Assembly (NCBI GenBank): GCA_963783505.1
Contig: CAWAOP010000041.1
Location: forward strand, 248,001 to 312,000
Source of the DNA: BOG-224 sp963783505
GTDB taxonomy: Bacteria; Acidobacteriota; Terriglobia; Bryobacterales; Bryobacteraceae
Direction: 5' to 3'
Length of the DNA: 64,000 nucleotides
Shown here: one piece after another, positions 1 through 8,503 of the stretch
Layout: every line of letters begins with the position of its first letter
How positions within the stretch are numbered: the first letter of the stretch is position 1
The notes under the pieces: generated by a model
The model's input: the letters and a program-made list of their open reading frames with translations, nothing else
Told to the model about the DNA's origin: nothing
The model's database searches: none
Translations under genes and position numbers: made by a program

Positions 1-1
1 G

Positions 2-289
2 GAGAACATGGTTCCCGAGGACGAGTTGCGGCGCGCGAAGGATTACCTCAAAGGCTCGCTGATGCTGAGCCTGGAGTCCACCGCGGCGCGCATGTCGAAC
101 CTGGCCCGCCAGGCGCTCTATTTCGGAGGCTACTTTACTCTGGACGAGCTCGTGCGAGGGGTCGAAGCCGTGACGGCTGAAGACGTACGGCGGATCGCAC
201 GAGAGTTTTTCGACCCGAAGCACATCGCCCTGACGGCTCTTGGGAATCTCGAAGGCCTGCGCATCGGCCGTGACGAGTTGGCCTGCTGA
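2..289 (+). CDS. M16-family zinc peptidase, C-terminal fragment (5' end outside window)
   Basis: The frame is open from the window edge, so only the last ~96 residues of a larger protein are visible. The stretch EDELRRAKDYLKGSLMLSLE followed by MSNLARQALYFGGYFTLDEL and VTAEDVRRIAREFF is typical of the C-terminal, non-catalytic half of insulinase/processing-peptidase-like (M16) proteins. The HxxEH zinc site would lie upstream, outside the window. The internal ATG at 8 is probably not the start because coding similarity reads straight through it. It converges with the next gene, leaving only 14 bases between stops. Confidence 0.75.
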   Translation, partial: ENMVPEDELRRAKDYLKGSLMLSLESTAARMSNLARQALYFGGYFTLDELVRGVEAVTAEDVRRIAREFFDPKHIALTALGNLEGLRIGRDELAC

Positions 290-303
290 CGGGCCGGATC
301 CCG

Positions 304-1713
304 CTACGCCACCGCATCCGTCCTTGAAAACACCTGGGCTTCGAACACGTAAAGCTTAGCCTTGGGATCGCGCCAGGCGCGTGGACCCAGGGAACTCTTG
401 CGCGCGACGGCTTGCAGAAACTCTTCCGAAGTCCAGCCGCGTTCCGACGCCACTTGCGGGAGAAGCAACCCCGCGCGGCCGCCGAGTCGCAGGAACAGAC
501 CATGACGGCCTACCAGGCACTCTTCGCCTCGCGTGATGCGGCGAAAAGGCGTCAGGACCGAGATCTCAATGTCGATGGGCCCTTTTAAGGTTGCCGCTGG
601 ACGAAAGCGCGCATCGTCGAGCGCGGCGGAGAGCGCCAGATCGGAGACATCGTTGGCCAGAGTGGATTGACCGGCGCAACTCCCCACGCAGCCGAGCAGA
701 TCGTCCCCCCGGTGCAGGCTGACGAAGACGCCGCGGCGCGCCTCCAGGGCCGCGCCTCCTCCCTCTATGGCAAACTGGCGGCGTTCGCCCGTCTGCCGCA
801 GAGAGGTAAGGGTGGTCGCGGCGCAATCGAGGAGGCCTTCACAGCCGGCGCGGTCCAGGTCGAACGCGTGCCCCGGGAAGAAGCCCAGAGCCGCATAACT
901 CACCGAGTGCTGGAAGTCGCCCGTGATTTCGCCGGATGTCTGGTAGTCGAGAACGGCCTGATAGAGTCCCAGATCCAAACGGCGCAGGACGGCGAGCAGC
1001 AGCGATATCGGGTCCGATCCGCACACGGTAGCGGCAGTCTCCTCCAGCGCCTGAAGGAAAACCGCCGGATCCTGGGTGGCCGCCGCCTCGATGCACTCGT
1101 AATCCAGTTCTCGGATGCGATCTGGCGCGGCCGCATCGGCCGGGAAGGGGGTGAAGCCGAAGTTCCGCCCGTAATGCGTGAAATCGGAGGATGCCACGAA
1201 TACCACGCCAGGCTTCCACGCGGTGGCCAGCGCCTCGGCCGCTGCATTGCGCTCCGATTCGCGCATGTGGCCCACATAAATCGGGGTGATCTCCGCATGT
1301 GGAGCGGCGCGCTGCAAGAACGGCAACTGAATTTCAAACGAGTGGTCACAGAGGCGATCCTCCCGCGCTTGCGGAAACCCTCCGAAGGCAGGATCGATCT
1401 TCACCTCTCCCAGTGGCGTGGCAATCGCGCCGACTTCGGGAGCAGCCACGCCCTTCAGACCGCCACGGTGCGGAAAGGCCAGAAGAACAACGCGTTCCGG
1501 TTTCGCTTTCGAAAGCGCCCGGTACACGGCCGCCGCCACTGTCCCGGAATACTCGGGCCCGGCATGGGGGACCACAAATCCGACGCCATGGGGAAACACG
1601 AATGGGACACGGAGGCTCGATTGCTCGAAGCGCTCGTCTAACAGCCGCTCCAGTTCGGAGGCGTCCGCCGGATACCAGGAGCCGCTAAAGGGCGAAGCAT
1701 GGACCGCCAACAT
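304..1713 (-). CDS. AmmeMemoRadiSam system protein B-A fusion (MEMO1-like + AMMECR1)
   Basis: This 469-residue protein joins two families that are usually separate. Residues ~1-270 are MEMO1-like, related to class III extradiol dioxygenases (SPFSGSWYPAD start, FVVPHAGPEYSG, SSDFTHYG). Residues ~285-460 are an AMMECR1 domain (GVFVSLHRGDDLLGCVGSC, DIEISVLTPF, LLLPQVASERGW). It sits 3 bases downstream of the radical SAM partner on the same strand, so the two are surely co-transcribed. The family is widely conserved but its reaction is not established; I infer a joint role with the radical SAM enzyme in an undefined modification. The Gly/Ala-rich join near residue 270-285 is the inferred domain linker. 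Confidence 0.88.
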   Translation of the reverse strand: MLAVHASPFSGSWYPADASELERLLDERFEQSSLRVPFVFPHGVGFVVPHAGPEYSGTVAAAVYRALSKAKPERVVLLAFPHRGGLKGVAAPEVGAIATPLGEVKIDPAFGGFPQAREDRLCDHSFEIQLPFLQRAAPHAEITPIYVGHMRESERNAAAEALATAWKPGVVFVASSDFTHYGRNFGFTPFPADAAAPDRIRELDYECIEAAATQDPAVFLQALEETAATVCGSDPISLLLAVLRRLDLGLYQAVLDYQTSGEITGDFQHSVSYAALGFFPGHAFDLDRAGCEGLLDCAATTLTSLRQTGERRQFAIEGGGAALEARRGVFVSLHRGDDLLGCVGSCAGQSTLANDVSDLALSAALDDARFRPAATLKGPIDIEISVLTPFRRITRGEECLVGRHGLFLRLGGRAGLLLPQVASERGWTSEEFLQAVARKSSLGPRAWRDPKAKLYVFEAQVFSRTDAVA

Positions 1714-1716
1714 AAG

Positions 1717-2820
1717 TCATGCGCACCAGATGGGATACGATCCGGCGCCCTCCTCGCGGCGGCGGGGCGACTTGCCCCACACGCCCGCAATGGCGCGCCC
1801 GCACTGATGGCACGCGCCGTTGCCGCTCAAACGGTTGATATGAATGCGAAAGCCGCGGCGCTCCACCAGCAGCGCGCCGCATCCCGGACAGTAGGTATTC
1901 TCCAGCTTCGCCGTGCGACCCGGCAGGTTGCCTGCGTAGACGTAATTCAATCCGGCGGAGCGGCCTATGCCCGCCGCGCGCACGAGAGTTTCGGGAGGCG
2001 TGTTCTCCGGCCCCTGCATGTTGTAGTCCCGATGGAACGCCGTCACGTGCCACGGGATATCCGGTGAAACACCGGCGAGGAACTCGGCGATTTGCCGTAG
2101 CTCGGCGTCCGAGTCGTTGAAGCCTGGTATCACCAGAGTCACTACTTCCATCCAGAAACCCATTTCATGTATGCGGCGGATGGAATCCAGAATCGGACCG
2201 ATGCGCCCGCCGAGCTCGCGATAGCGACGGTCATCGAAGCTCTTCAGATCCACCTTGTAGAGATCTACCCAGGGCCGCAGGAATTCCAGGACCTCCGGCG
2301 TGGCGTTCCCATTCGATACGAAACCCGTGGCGAGGCCCGCGGCCTTCGCTTCGCGGAACACTTCGACGGCCCACTCGGCGGTGATCAGCGGCTCGTTATA
2401 AGTACTGACCATGCACTCGGCGCCCTGGCGTTGCGCCAGCTCGACAAGCCGCTTCGGCGTCACGCTCGTGAAATCGAGCGCCGATCGGGGGTCGCGAAGG
2501 GCCTGCGAGGAGACCCAGTTCTGGCAGTAGGCGCAGTGCAGGTCGCATCCCAACATGCCGAAACTGAACGCGCTCGCGCCCGGGAATGCGTGGAAGAAGG
2601 GCTTCTTCTCGATAGGATCGCAGTGCGCGGAGTTCACGTAACCGTAAGGGGCATAGAGCTTGCCGTCCCGATTGAAACGCACTTTGCAGACCCCCGCAAA
2701 GCCGGGAGAGATAGGGCAGCGGTGCCCGCAGGCGAAGCACTCCACTCGGTTGCGGTCCAGCGGCTTATACAGCGCCGCTACCCGAGTCTCGCGTCCGAGC
2801 TGTTCAGCCAGATTCTCCAC
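1717..2820 (-). CDS. amrS: AmmeMemoRadiSam system radical SAM enzyme
   Basis: This 367-residue protein carries the radical SAM cluster motif CxxxCxxC (CDLHCAYC, about residue 90) after an N-terminal Cys pair (CFACGHRCPI) typical of the PflA-like AmmeMemoRadiSam family. The C-terminus holds a four-Cys zinc-ribbon-like tail (CPGCG and CHQCG). The family is predicted to use S-adenosylmethionine to start radical chemistry; its substrate is unknown. It is the first gene of a two-gene operon with the fused B-A protein, and is transcribed divergently from hfq across 226 bases. The start is the ATG at 2820. Confidence 0.9.
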   Translation of the reverse strand: MENLAEQLGRETRVAALYKPLDRNRVECFACGHRCPISPGFAGVCKVRFNRDGKLYAPYGYVNSAHCDPIEKKPFFHAFPGASAFSFGMLGCDLHCAYCQNWVSSQALRDPRSALDFTSVTPKRLVELAQRQGAECMVSTYNEPLITAEWAVEVFREAKAAGLATGFVSNGNATPEVLEFLRPWVDLYKVDLKSFDDRRYRELGGRIGPILDSIRRIHEMGFWMEVVTLVIPGFNDSDAELRQIAEFLAGVSPDIPWHVTAFHRDYNMQGPENTPPETLVRAAGIGRSAGLNYVYAGNLPGRTAKLENTYCPGCGALLVERRGFRIHINRLSGNGACHQCGRAIAGVWGKSPRRREEGAGSYPIWCA

Positions 2821-3004
2821 GACCTGAACCAGGGCGATAACACCGCCCTCATTCTACCGCCCCGGCAAGGGAACGGCGACCATCCGATCGTTACCCCGAT
2901 CCGTCGGCGCCCCTCCTCAGCGCGAAAATGCGGCCGATAGTCCGAACCGGCAATGCCCGGAATCCTCGAACGCGATTCGGGGTACAATTACTAACGCTGC
3001 TGTT

Positions 3005-3034
3005 TCCCGGCGGTTGAAGTGACCGGGAGTTTTT
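3005..3034 (+). terminator. hairpin plus T-run in the hfq leader (possible attenuator)
   Basis: A 6-bp stem (TCCCGG at 3005-3010, CCGGGA at 3023-3028) with a 12-base loop is followed by GTTTTT, ending 13 bases before the hfq ATG. The layout resembles a weak intrinsic terminator placed in the leader, so it could attenuate hfq. The stem is short, and it may be chance in GC-rich DNA. The remainder of 2821-3046 shows no gene. Confidence 0.3.
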
Positions 3035-3046
3035 GGGGGTGGTCGA

Positions 3047-3346
3047 ATGGAAAAACCGGCGCAGAATATACAAGACAGTTTTTTGAACAATGCCCGGAAG
3101 GATAAGGTCGTACTGACTATCTACTTGATGAGCGGAGTGAAGCTCTCCGGACGCATCAAGAGTTTCGACAAGTACTCGCTGGTGCTGGAAACGAACAATC
3201 AAGAGCAACTGATCTTCAAGCACGCTATTTCAACGCTGGTCACTCAGAAGACCTCGCACTCGTACGCGTCGACCCCATCCGCCTCGGCTCCTGGCCCTGC
3301 CGCGCCCGCGCAGGGCGTAGGCGCGCACGACGCGCCGGAGGCTTAA
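3047..3346 (+). CDS. hfq: RNA chaperone Hfq
   Basis: Hfq is a hexameric Sm-like RNA-binding protein that pairs small RNAs with mRNAs. The Sm1 core (QDSFLNNARKDKVVLTIYLMSGVKLSGRI) and the Sm2 region with FKHAISTLV are clear in residues ~6-70. The usual distal and proximal RNA-binding residues (QDSFLN, KH) are present. Beyond residue ~75 there is an Ala/Pro/Ser-rich disordered tail, as in many Hfq proteins. It lies directly upstream of hflX in the classical hfq-hflX order, in the same reading frame, separated by its TAA stop. Confidence 0.96.
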   Translation: MEKPAQNIQDSFLNNARKDKVVLTIYLMSGVKLSGRIKSFDKYSLVLETNNQEQLIFKHAISTLVTQKTSHSYASTPSASAPGPAAPAQGVGAHDAPEA

Positions 3347-3361
3347 CCCACGCAGCGCGCA

Positions 3362-4640
3362 ATAGCGCCAGAGCGAGCGATCCTGGTCGGCGTCGAGTGG
3401 ACTCGCGGCAAGAGCGCGCGTTCCGACCCGGAAGAGTCCATCGAAGAACTCGCTCGGTTGGCGGCGTCAGCGGGCGCGCTGGCCGTCTTTCGCACCATTC
3501 AGTCTCGCCCCGCGCCGGATGCGGCCACGCTGATCGGCCGGGGCAAGGTGGAGGAGTTGGCTGCGGAGGCAAAGAGCTCCTGCGCCGACGTGGCGGTATT
3601 CGATCACGATCTCAGCCCCACGCAGCAACGCAATCTGGAACGGATCGTCGGGGTGAAGATCATCGACCGCACCGGGTTGATCCTCGATATCTTCGCCACA
3701 CGCGCCCGGTCCCGCGAGGGCCGGTTGCAGGTGGAGCTTGCGCAACTCAACTACCTGAGGCCGCGGCTTGCGGGCCATGGCGTGGAAATGTCCCGGCTGG
3801 GAGGCGGCATCGGCACGCGCGGACCCGGCGAAACCAAGCTGGAAACGGACCGCCGGCGCATTGCGCGACGCATTCAGAAGATAGAAGCGCAACTGGAAGG
3901 CGTTCGCGCGGGGCGTGCTCTTCACCGCCGCCGCCGCGATGCGGTTCCGCTCGCTACTCTGGCGTTGGCGGGCTATACCAACGCGGGCAAGTCCACGCTT
4001 TTCAACCGGCTGACTAAAGCAGGCGTGCTGGCCGACGCGCGGATGTTCGCCACGCTGGATCCGACCGTTCGGCCGCTGGTTCTGCCGTCGCGCCGGCGCG
4101 TGCTGTTGAGCGACACGGTTGGTTTCATCCGGAATCTGCCTGCGACGCTTGTGAAAGCGTTCCGGGCGACCCTGGAGGAAGTCACGGAAGCCGAGCTGGT
4201 GCTTCACGTAGTGGATGCGTCTTCTCCAGCGGCGGAAGACTACGTGGCTCATGTGTCATCGGTTCTGGCCGAGATCGGCGCGGCGGAAATCCCACAAATC
4301 CTCGTAATGAACAAGGTAGACCGGCTTCCCGGCGGGGATGCAAACACGGAGGCGTTGCGCCGAAGGCTCCTCGGATCGCACCTTGCCGACGGGCGTGCGG
4401 TCGCGGTCTCCGCGCTCGATGGGACCGGCATCGACCGGTTGCTGGAGGCCATCGACCAGGCGCTCCCGCTGGACCCGGTTGTGCGCACGATCTTTCGAAT
4501 CCCGGCTGGAGACGGCGCGGCCCTGGCCGAGTTGCACCGTCGCGGCAAGGTGTTGGCAACGCGGTACCCTGGGGGACGTTTGCGAAGTCGAGGCGGAGGC
4601 GCCGGAGTCGCTCAGACGCCGGCTTGAACGGGTCCAATAA
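3362..4640 (+). CDS. hflX: GTPase HflX, with unresolved start and a frameshift near the 3' end
   Basis: HflX is a ribosome-associated GTPase that splits stalled ribosomes. The N-terminal HflX domain (RAILVGVEW, then IGRGKVEEL, LSPTQQRNLE, DRTGLILDIFATRA) precedes the G domain (GYTNAGKSTLFNRL, DTVGFIRNLP, NKVD). Two oddities are seen. First, the conserved RAILVGVEW start lies upstream of the first standard start codon (TTG at 3458). In frame there are only ACG (3350), ATA (3362) and CTG (3383), so the start given here is a guess. Second, the normal tail (GDVCEVEAEAPESLRRRLE) is in the +1 frame. Removing one G from the five-G run at 4571-4575 restores it, and the restored stop is at 4640. Confidence 0.88.
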
Positions 4641-4859
4641 GATCCACAGGCTTTGTGGAAATCTGTGTGGAAAACCGGCGCCCATACATTGTTAAGTTTA
4701 GATAACAAAAGGGGTTGCGGCGAATTGAACCATCTTGTGGCAATTTGCGCAACTGGTTTGCCTTGAGTCGCTTGGCTCGTACGCTGGCGCTGTTTCCCGC
4801 GCGGACGTTGAACCTCCGCGGAAGGGCCGCGGCAGGATTTCCACAACCAGAGGATCGGC
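4641..4859. other. intergenic region between convergent hflX and acpS
   Basis: No gene is visible. The stretch 4641-4710 is unusually AT-rich for this genome and contains several TGTGGAAA/TTTCCACA-type words. These resemble degraded DnaA boxes, but no dnaA, dnaN or gidA gene is near, so I do not call an origin. Confidence 0.3.
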
Positions 4860-5237
4860 TCAGTCCTCGAGGATCACGTGGGCCATGCCCAGTTCCTTGG
4901 TGTGGGTAAGCGAGAGAGTTATGTTCTTAACGCCCAGGCCCTCGGCGACCCGCGCGGCCACGCCATACAAGCGGAGCGTAGGTTTGCCCGAGGGGAGGTT
5001 GGCGACTTCGAAATCCTTCCAGCGCACGCCCCGCCTCCAACCCGTTCCGATGGCCTTCATTCCAGCCTCTTTGGCGGCGAAGCGGGCCGCATACCGTTCA
5101 TAGCGATTGGCCTTGCGCTCGACGTAAGCGATCTCGGCGGAGGTATAGATGCGTTCCAGGAACCGGGCGCCGAAACGTTCGATCGCTTCCTGGATTCGCG
5201 GCGTTTCGGCGAGATCCACTCCCGTCCCGACGATCAT
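4860..5237 (-). CDS. acpS: holo-[acyl-carrier-protein] synthase
   Basis: AcpS transfers 4'-phosphopantetheine from CoA to a Ser of acyl carrier protein in the cytoplasm. The 125-residue protein starts MIVGTGVDLAET, with the metal-binding Asp in GVDL. It carries the second motif FAAKEAGMKAIGTG, where the Glu is also metal-binding, and the tail LSLTHTKELGMAHVI. The start at 5237 gives the usual family length; longer upstream extensions are low-complexity and were rejected. Its ATG overlaps the stop of nikR by 4 bases (ATGA), so it is translationally coupled to nikR. Confidence 0.94.
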   Translation of the reverse strand: MIVGTGVDLAETPRIQEAIERFGARFLERIYTSAEIAYVERKANRYERYAARFAAKEAGMKAIGTGWRRGVRWKDFEVANLPSGKPTLRLYGVAARVAEGLGVKNITLSLTHTKELGMAHVILED

Positions 5238-5653
5238 TTCAACTCCGCGCCGGAGGCCGTGATGGTGAGGCGGCCATGCTTGACCCCTCTCGCGCTGATC
5301 AGCGCGCTCGCGGTTTTGCGGACCTCCGCGACCGCCCCGCGCACCACCAGGACTTCCAGGCAATGATCGTGATCGAGGTGAACGTGAAGGGTGGAAGCGA
5401 TCACGTGGTGAAAGTCGTGCTGTATATCGGTGAGTTTCTCGCTGAGAAGGCGCACGTGGTGGTCGTAGACGAGCGTGATGGTGCCTACTACCTGGCTGTC
5501 GGGCGAACGCCAGGCTTCCTCGACCAGTTCGTCGCGGATCATGTCACGGAAGGCTTCGGAGCGGTTGGTGTACCCGCGCCGCGCCATCAAGCGGTCGAAC
5601 TTCCGCAGGAGGCTGGAATCGATCGCAACGCCAATTCGGCTTAGCGCGCTCAT
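5234..5653 (-). CDS. nikR: nickel-responsive transcriptional regulator NikR
   Basis: NikR is a tetrameric ribbon-helix-helix repressor that binds DNA when loaded with Ni(II). Residues ~1-50 form the ribbon-helix-helix (SRIGVAIDSSLLRKFDRLMARRGYTNRSEAFRDMIRD). The C-terminal ACT-like metal domain shows the nickel ligands: the His of QHDFHH, the two His of HVHLDHDH and the Cys of HCLEVLVVRG. I chose the ATG at 5653 because MSALSRIGVAID matches the family start. It is divergent from the nikMQO transporter genes, with a candidate operator between, and is followed by acpS in an ATGA overlap. Confidence 0.93.
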   Translation of the reverse strand: MSALSRIGVAIDSSLLRKFDRLMARRGYTNRSEAFRDMIRDELVEEAWRSPDSQVVGTITLVYDHHVRLLSEKLTDIQHDFHHVIASTLHVHLDHDHCLEVLVVRGAVAEVRKTASALISARGVKHGRLTITASGAELK

Positions 5654-5712
5654 CGTTACACATCTTAGCACCGGCGGGCCGGATTCGAAGCCGGGGCCGC
5701 GCACGCGGCTGC

Positions 5713-5739
5713 GTCACACGAATTTGGAAATCGTGTTAC
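5713..5739. promoter_or_regulatory. candidate NikR operator between nikR and nikM
   Basis: The inverted repeat GTCACAC-N13-GTGTTAC (one mismatch between half-sites) occupies 5713-5719 and 5733-5739. It lies just before nikM in the 99-bp intergenic gap. NikR operators are known to be two inverted half-sites with a 11-16 bp spacer, and GTGTTAC-type half-sites have been described for NikR of Geobacter-type bacteria. The position fits repression of the transporter and autoregulation of nikR. It is a sequence match only. Confidence 0.6.
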
Positions 5740-5752
5740 TTTGAGTTTTCCC

Positions 5753-6661
5753 GTGCATATTCCGGATGGATTTCTCTCAACGCCGGTATGGGCATCGCTG
5801 GACGCCGCGGCTCTCCCAGCCGTCAGCTATATGGCGCGGCGCGCCAAGCGGGGCTTCGATGACGCCAGGGCGCCGCTGCTCGGAGTGATGGGCGCGTTCG
5901 TGTTCGCCGCGCAAATGATCAACTTTCCGGTAGGGGCGGGCACGTCGGGACACCTTCTCGGGGCCGCGTTGCTCGCCTACACGCTGGGCCCCGCCGCCGC
6001 AAGTCTGGCGATGACCGCGATCCTGGCGATTCAGGCTCTCGTGTTTCAGGATGGCGGCGTGCTGGCCTTGGGAGCCAACGTCTTTAACATGGCGATCGCC
6101 GGCGTGCTCGCGGCGTGTGCGCCGTATTGGCTCTGGGGGAGCGGCTCGCGGCGGAAGACAGCCATATTCCTGGGTGGCGCACTCTCCGTGATGACTAGCG
6201 CCATTCTGGCGCTCGCGGAGTTGCTGGTTTCGGGAGTTCCTCTGACGCGCTCCGCGCTGGGCGCTTCACTCGCGCTGTTCGCCGTCGCCGCGGTGCTGGA
6301 GGGCGCCATCACGTTGGCTGTCATCGGCGCCATGGAGAAGATCCAGCCGCAATTCGTGCGGAAGCCCGCCGCCGGACGGCCGCGCGCTTTGGCGGCGGCC
6401 GTAGCCGTCGCGGCGGCGCTCGCGGCCGGCGGTTTCCTGATTACCTCGGCGGCGCCGGACGGTATCTGGAGTCTCGCTAATCGGACCGGCATTGCTTCGC
6501 GCGCACGCTCGTTGTATTCCACGCCGTTCACCGACTATCAAGCCTCGTTCCTGCGCGCCAGTTGGCAGGCCAAAGCTCTGGCGGGCGTCGCAGGCCTGGC
6601 GGCGGCGTATGCGGCGTGCATCACGATCGGCCGCGCGGTGGCGCGCGCCAGGAGATCCTGA
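5753..6661 (+). CDS. nikM: ECF-type nickel transporter, substrate-binding membrane component (NikM/CbiM, with C-terminal NikN-like domain)
   Basis: This is the substrate-binding S-component of an energy-coupling-factor metal transporter. It has several membrane spans (about residues 20-210: LLGVMGAFVFAAQMINFPV, SLAMTAILAIQALVF). A C-terminal part (PDGIWSLANR, then a last membrane helix) resembles the CbiN/NikN PDGLE domain. I prefer the GTG at 5753 over the TTG at 5741 because it yields the canonical N-terminus M-H-I-P-D-G, in which Met1 and His2 bind the metal. NikR beside it argues for nickel rather than cobalt. Its TGA stop is immediately followed by the GTG of nikQ. Confidence 0.9.
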   Translation: MHIPDGFLSTPVWASLDAAALPAVSYMARRAKRGFDDARAPLLGVMGAFVFAAQMINFPVGAGTSGHLLGAALLAYTLGPAAASLAMTAILAIQALVFQDGGVLALGANVFNMAIAGVLAACAPYWLWGSGSRRKTAIFLGGALSVMTSAILALAELLVSGVPLTRSALGASLALFAVAAVLEGAITLAVIGAMEKIQPQFVRKPAAGRPRALAAAVAVAAALAAGGFLITSAAPDGIWSLANRTGIASRARSLYSTPFTDYQASFLRASWQAKALAGVAGLAAAYAACITIGRAVARARRS

Positions 6662-7387
6662 GTGCATCACGTGGTTGTGGAGCGCTGGAGCCGAGGCGGT
6701 ACGGCTTTTCACCGCTTGGATGCTCGCGCAAAAATCGTAGCGCTTTTGGCCTTTCTGATCACAATAGCGACTGCCAGGCGCGCGCTTCTGGAATTATCCG
6801 TAGCGCTGCTGGTCTTGTTGTGCGCCGCGCTGGCGGCGGCCCGAATCCCCGTTATCGGAGCCCTGGCGCGCGCTTCCGTTGCGCTTCTTTTTGCGGCGGT
6901 CTTTGCCGTGGCGTGCTGGGTGGGCGGCGATCCGGAGCGTGGAATTGCGCTCGTGCTGAAGAGCTACGTATCCGCGCTGGCCGTACTTACGTTAGTGGCC
7001 ACCACGCCGCTGCCGGCCCTGTTGCGCGGCCTCGCGCAGATGCGCGCTCCGCTATTCCTCCTCACCGTGTCTCAGTTTGTCTATCGGTATCTGTTCGTCA
7101 TTTCCGAGGAGGCCCAACATATGGCGAAGGCTGCCGCGTCGCGCGGAGCCTCCGGAGGCGGACTGCGCACGGCGCGCTTCCGCGCCGCCGCGGGGGCCCT
7201 TGCCGTCCTGTTCGCGCGCTCCTACGGCAGAGCGGAGGAAGTGCACCAAGCCATGCTTGCGCGCGGGTTCACCGGCCAACTCCCTACTCTTGCCGAGCCT
7301 TCGTTCGGAGCCGGAGACGCCGTCTTCACTGCGTTGGCCTCGCTTGCGCCAGTGGCGGCCCGCCTGGCCTTGGAGAGCGTCCGTTGA
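6662..7387 (+). CDS. nikQ: ECF-type nickel transporter, coupling membrane protein (NikQ/CbiQ)
   Basis: This 241-residue T-component has membrane helices at about residues 28-65, 72-92 and 105-125. It carries the cytoplasmic coupling-helix motifs of the CbiQ family (AAASRG at ~158-163 and AMLARGFTG at ~213-221) that contact the ATPase. It connects NikM to the ATPase NikO and helps energise uptake. It begins directly after the nikM stop, and its own stop overlaps the TTG start of nikO, indicating a tight operon. Confidence 0.9.
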   Translation: MHHVVVERWSRGGTAFHRLDARAKIVALLAFLITIATARRALLELSVALLVLLCAALAAARIPVIGALARASVALLFAAVFAVACWVGGDPERGIALVLKSYVSALAVLTLVATTPLPALLRGLAQMRAPLFLLTVSQFVYRYLFVISEEAQHMAKAAASRGASGGGLRTARFRAAAGALAVLFARSYGRAEEVHQAMLARGFTGQLPTLAEPSFGAGDAVFTALASLAPVAARLALESVR

Positions 7388-8095
7388 AGCCGCCTCTCAT
7401 CGAAGTCCGCGACTTGCGATTCCGTTACGACGACGGAGCGCTCGCGCTCGAACGGCGTCAGTTTCCGGCTTGAAGAAGGCGAGAGCGTCGCGCTGCTCGG
7501 ACCCAACGGGAGCGGCAAGACCACCTTCGCGCTGCACCTGAACGGTTTGCTCTCTGGCGAAGGCATTGTGGAAGTGTGCGGCCTGCGCGTCGAAAAGCGT
7601 AATCTGGCCGCCATCCGGCGCAAAGTCGGCCTGGTGTTCCAAGACGCCGAGAGCCAGCTTTTCATGCCGACAGTCCTGGAGGACGTGGCCTTCGGACCAC
7701 TGAATCGGGGCGTCAATCGGCTGGAAGCGCTGGAGCGCGCGATGGCTGCCCTCAAGACTGTTGGAATGGAAACCGCGGCGGGCCGCGCTCCTTATCACCT
7801 CAGCGCCGGCGAAAAGAGGCGCGCCGCGATAGCGGGCGTGCTGGCGACCGATCCGGAAATCCTGGTGTTGGACGAGCCGACGACGTTCCTGGACCCTCCC
7901 GGTCAACGCGCCCTGAGAGAATTACTGGCTTCCCTTCCGCAGTCTAAAGTCATTGTGACGCACAACATTCCGCTCGCTTTAACGTTGTGCAACCGCGCCG
8001 TCTTTTTTCAGGCCGGCGTTATCGCGGCGGAGGGTCCCGTCGGCGCAATCGTAGAGCGATTCGGTTGGAGCCTCGCAGCTTCCCCAGCGGGTTAA
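7384..8095 (+). CDS. nikO: ECF-type nickel transporter ATP-binding protein (NikO/CbiO), frameshifted near the N-terminus
   Basis: The ATPase of the nickel transporter. The N-terminus (KPPLIEVRDLRFRYDDGALAL) starts at the TTG overlapping nikQ. The rest is in the +1 frame: NGVSFRLEEGE, Walker A GPNGSGKTT, Q-loop region FQDAESQLF, signature LSAGEKRRAAIAG, Walker B ILVLDEPT and H-loop VTHN. Deleting the single G near 7450 rejoins both parts exactly where the family has ALNGVSF. The second frame has no usable start codon ahead of Walker A, so an independent start is unlikely. A sequence error is the most likely cause; a fresh mutation that kills uptake cannot be excluded. Confidence 0.85.
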
Positions 8096-8137
8096 GTTGG
8101 AAGGTGCGCTTGCGGCAGCGATAACGGTGAAAAACCG

Positions 8138-8398
8138 CTATTTGGCCGCCGCCATTTTCTTTCTATGCTCCGCCCACCGCTTTCTCTGAGCGGCGGCGAT
8201 TCGCGCGCGGGCGGCGGCGCTCAGTACGCGCTTTTGCTTTCCGGGTGTCCCGGCGGGAGCCGCGGCGGAAATGTGGGTCCCCTTTAGCTGGGCCTCGATT
8301 TCAGCGATCTTAGTCTCGATCTTCCGCTTTTCGGCCTGATAACCAATCAGCGCCATCCGCAAAATCGTCAGGTCTTGTGTTTTCTTCCCTTGTGGCAT
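8138..8398 (-). CDS. small basic protein with C-terminal Ala/Arg/Lys tail
   Basis: An 86-residue hypothetical protein. The first half (LTILRMALIGYQAEKRKIETKIAEIEAQL) is a predicted amphipathic helix or short coiled coil. The C-terminus (LSAAARARIAAAQRKRWAEHRKK) is a strongly basic helix of a type often seen in small proteins of acidobacteria and planctomycetes. The ATG at 8398 is preferred because upstream sequence is a palindromic repeat. A nucleic-acid-binding role is a guess from charge only. It converges with nikO. Confidence 0.6.
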   Translation of the reverse strand: MPQGKKTQDLTILRMALIGYQAEKRKIETKIAEIEAQLKGTHISAAAPAGTPGKQKRVLSAAARARIAAAQRKRWAEHRKKMAAAK

Positions 8399-8503
8399 AA
8401 GTCCACCACGGATACTATAGCATGCGCTTGTCGAAAGCGTGCCAACATAAGAACAGGAAGAAATGTCCCAGTGCTCTGACCGTGGGATTTGGTGCAATTC
8501 GGC

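Noticed and set aside
4641..4860. Cluster of DnaA-box-like words in an AT-rich gap (possible replication origin)
   Set aside because: Only 7-8 of 9 matches and no dnaA, dnaN or gidA nearby; chance similarity is likely.
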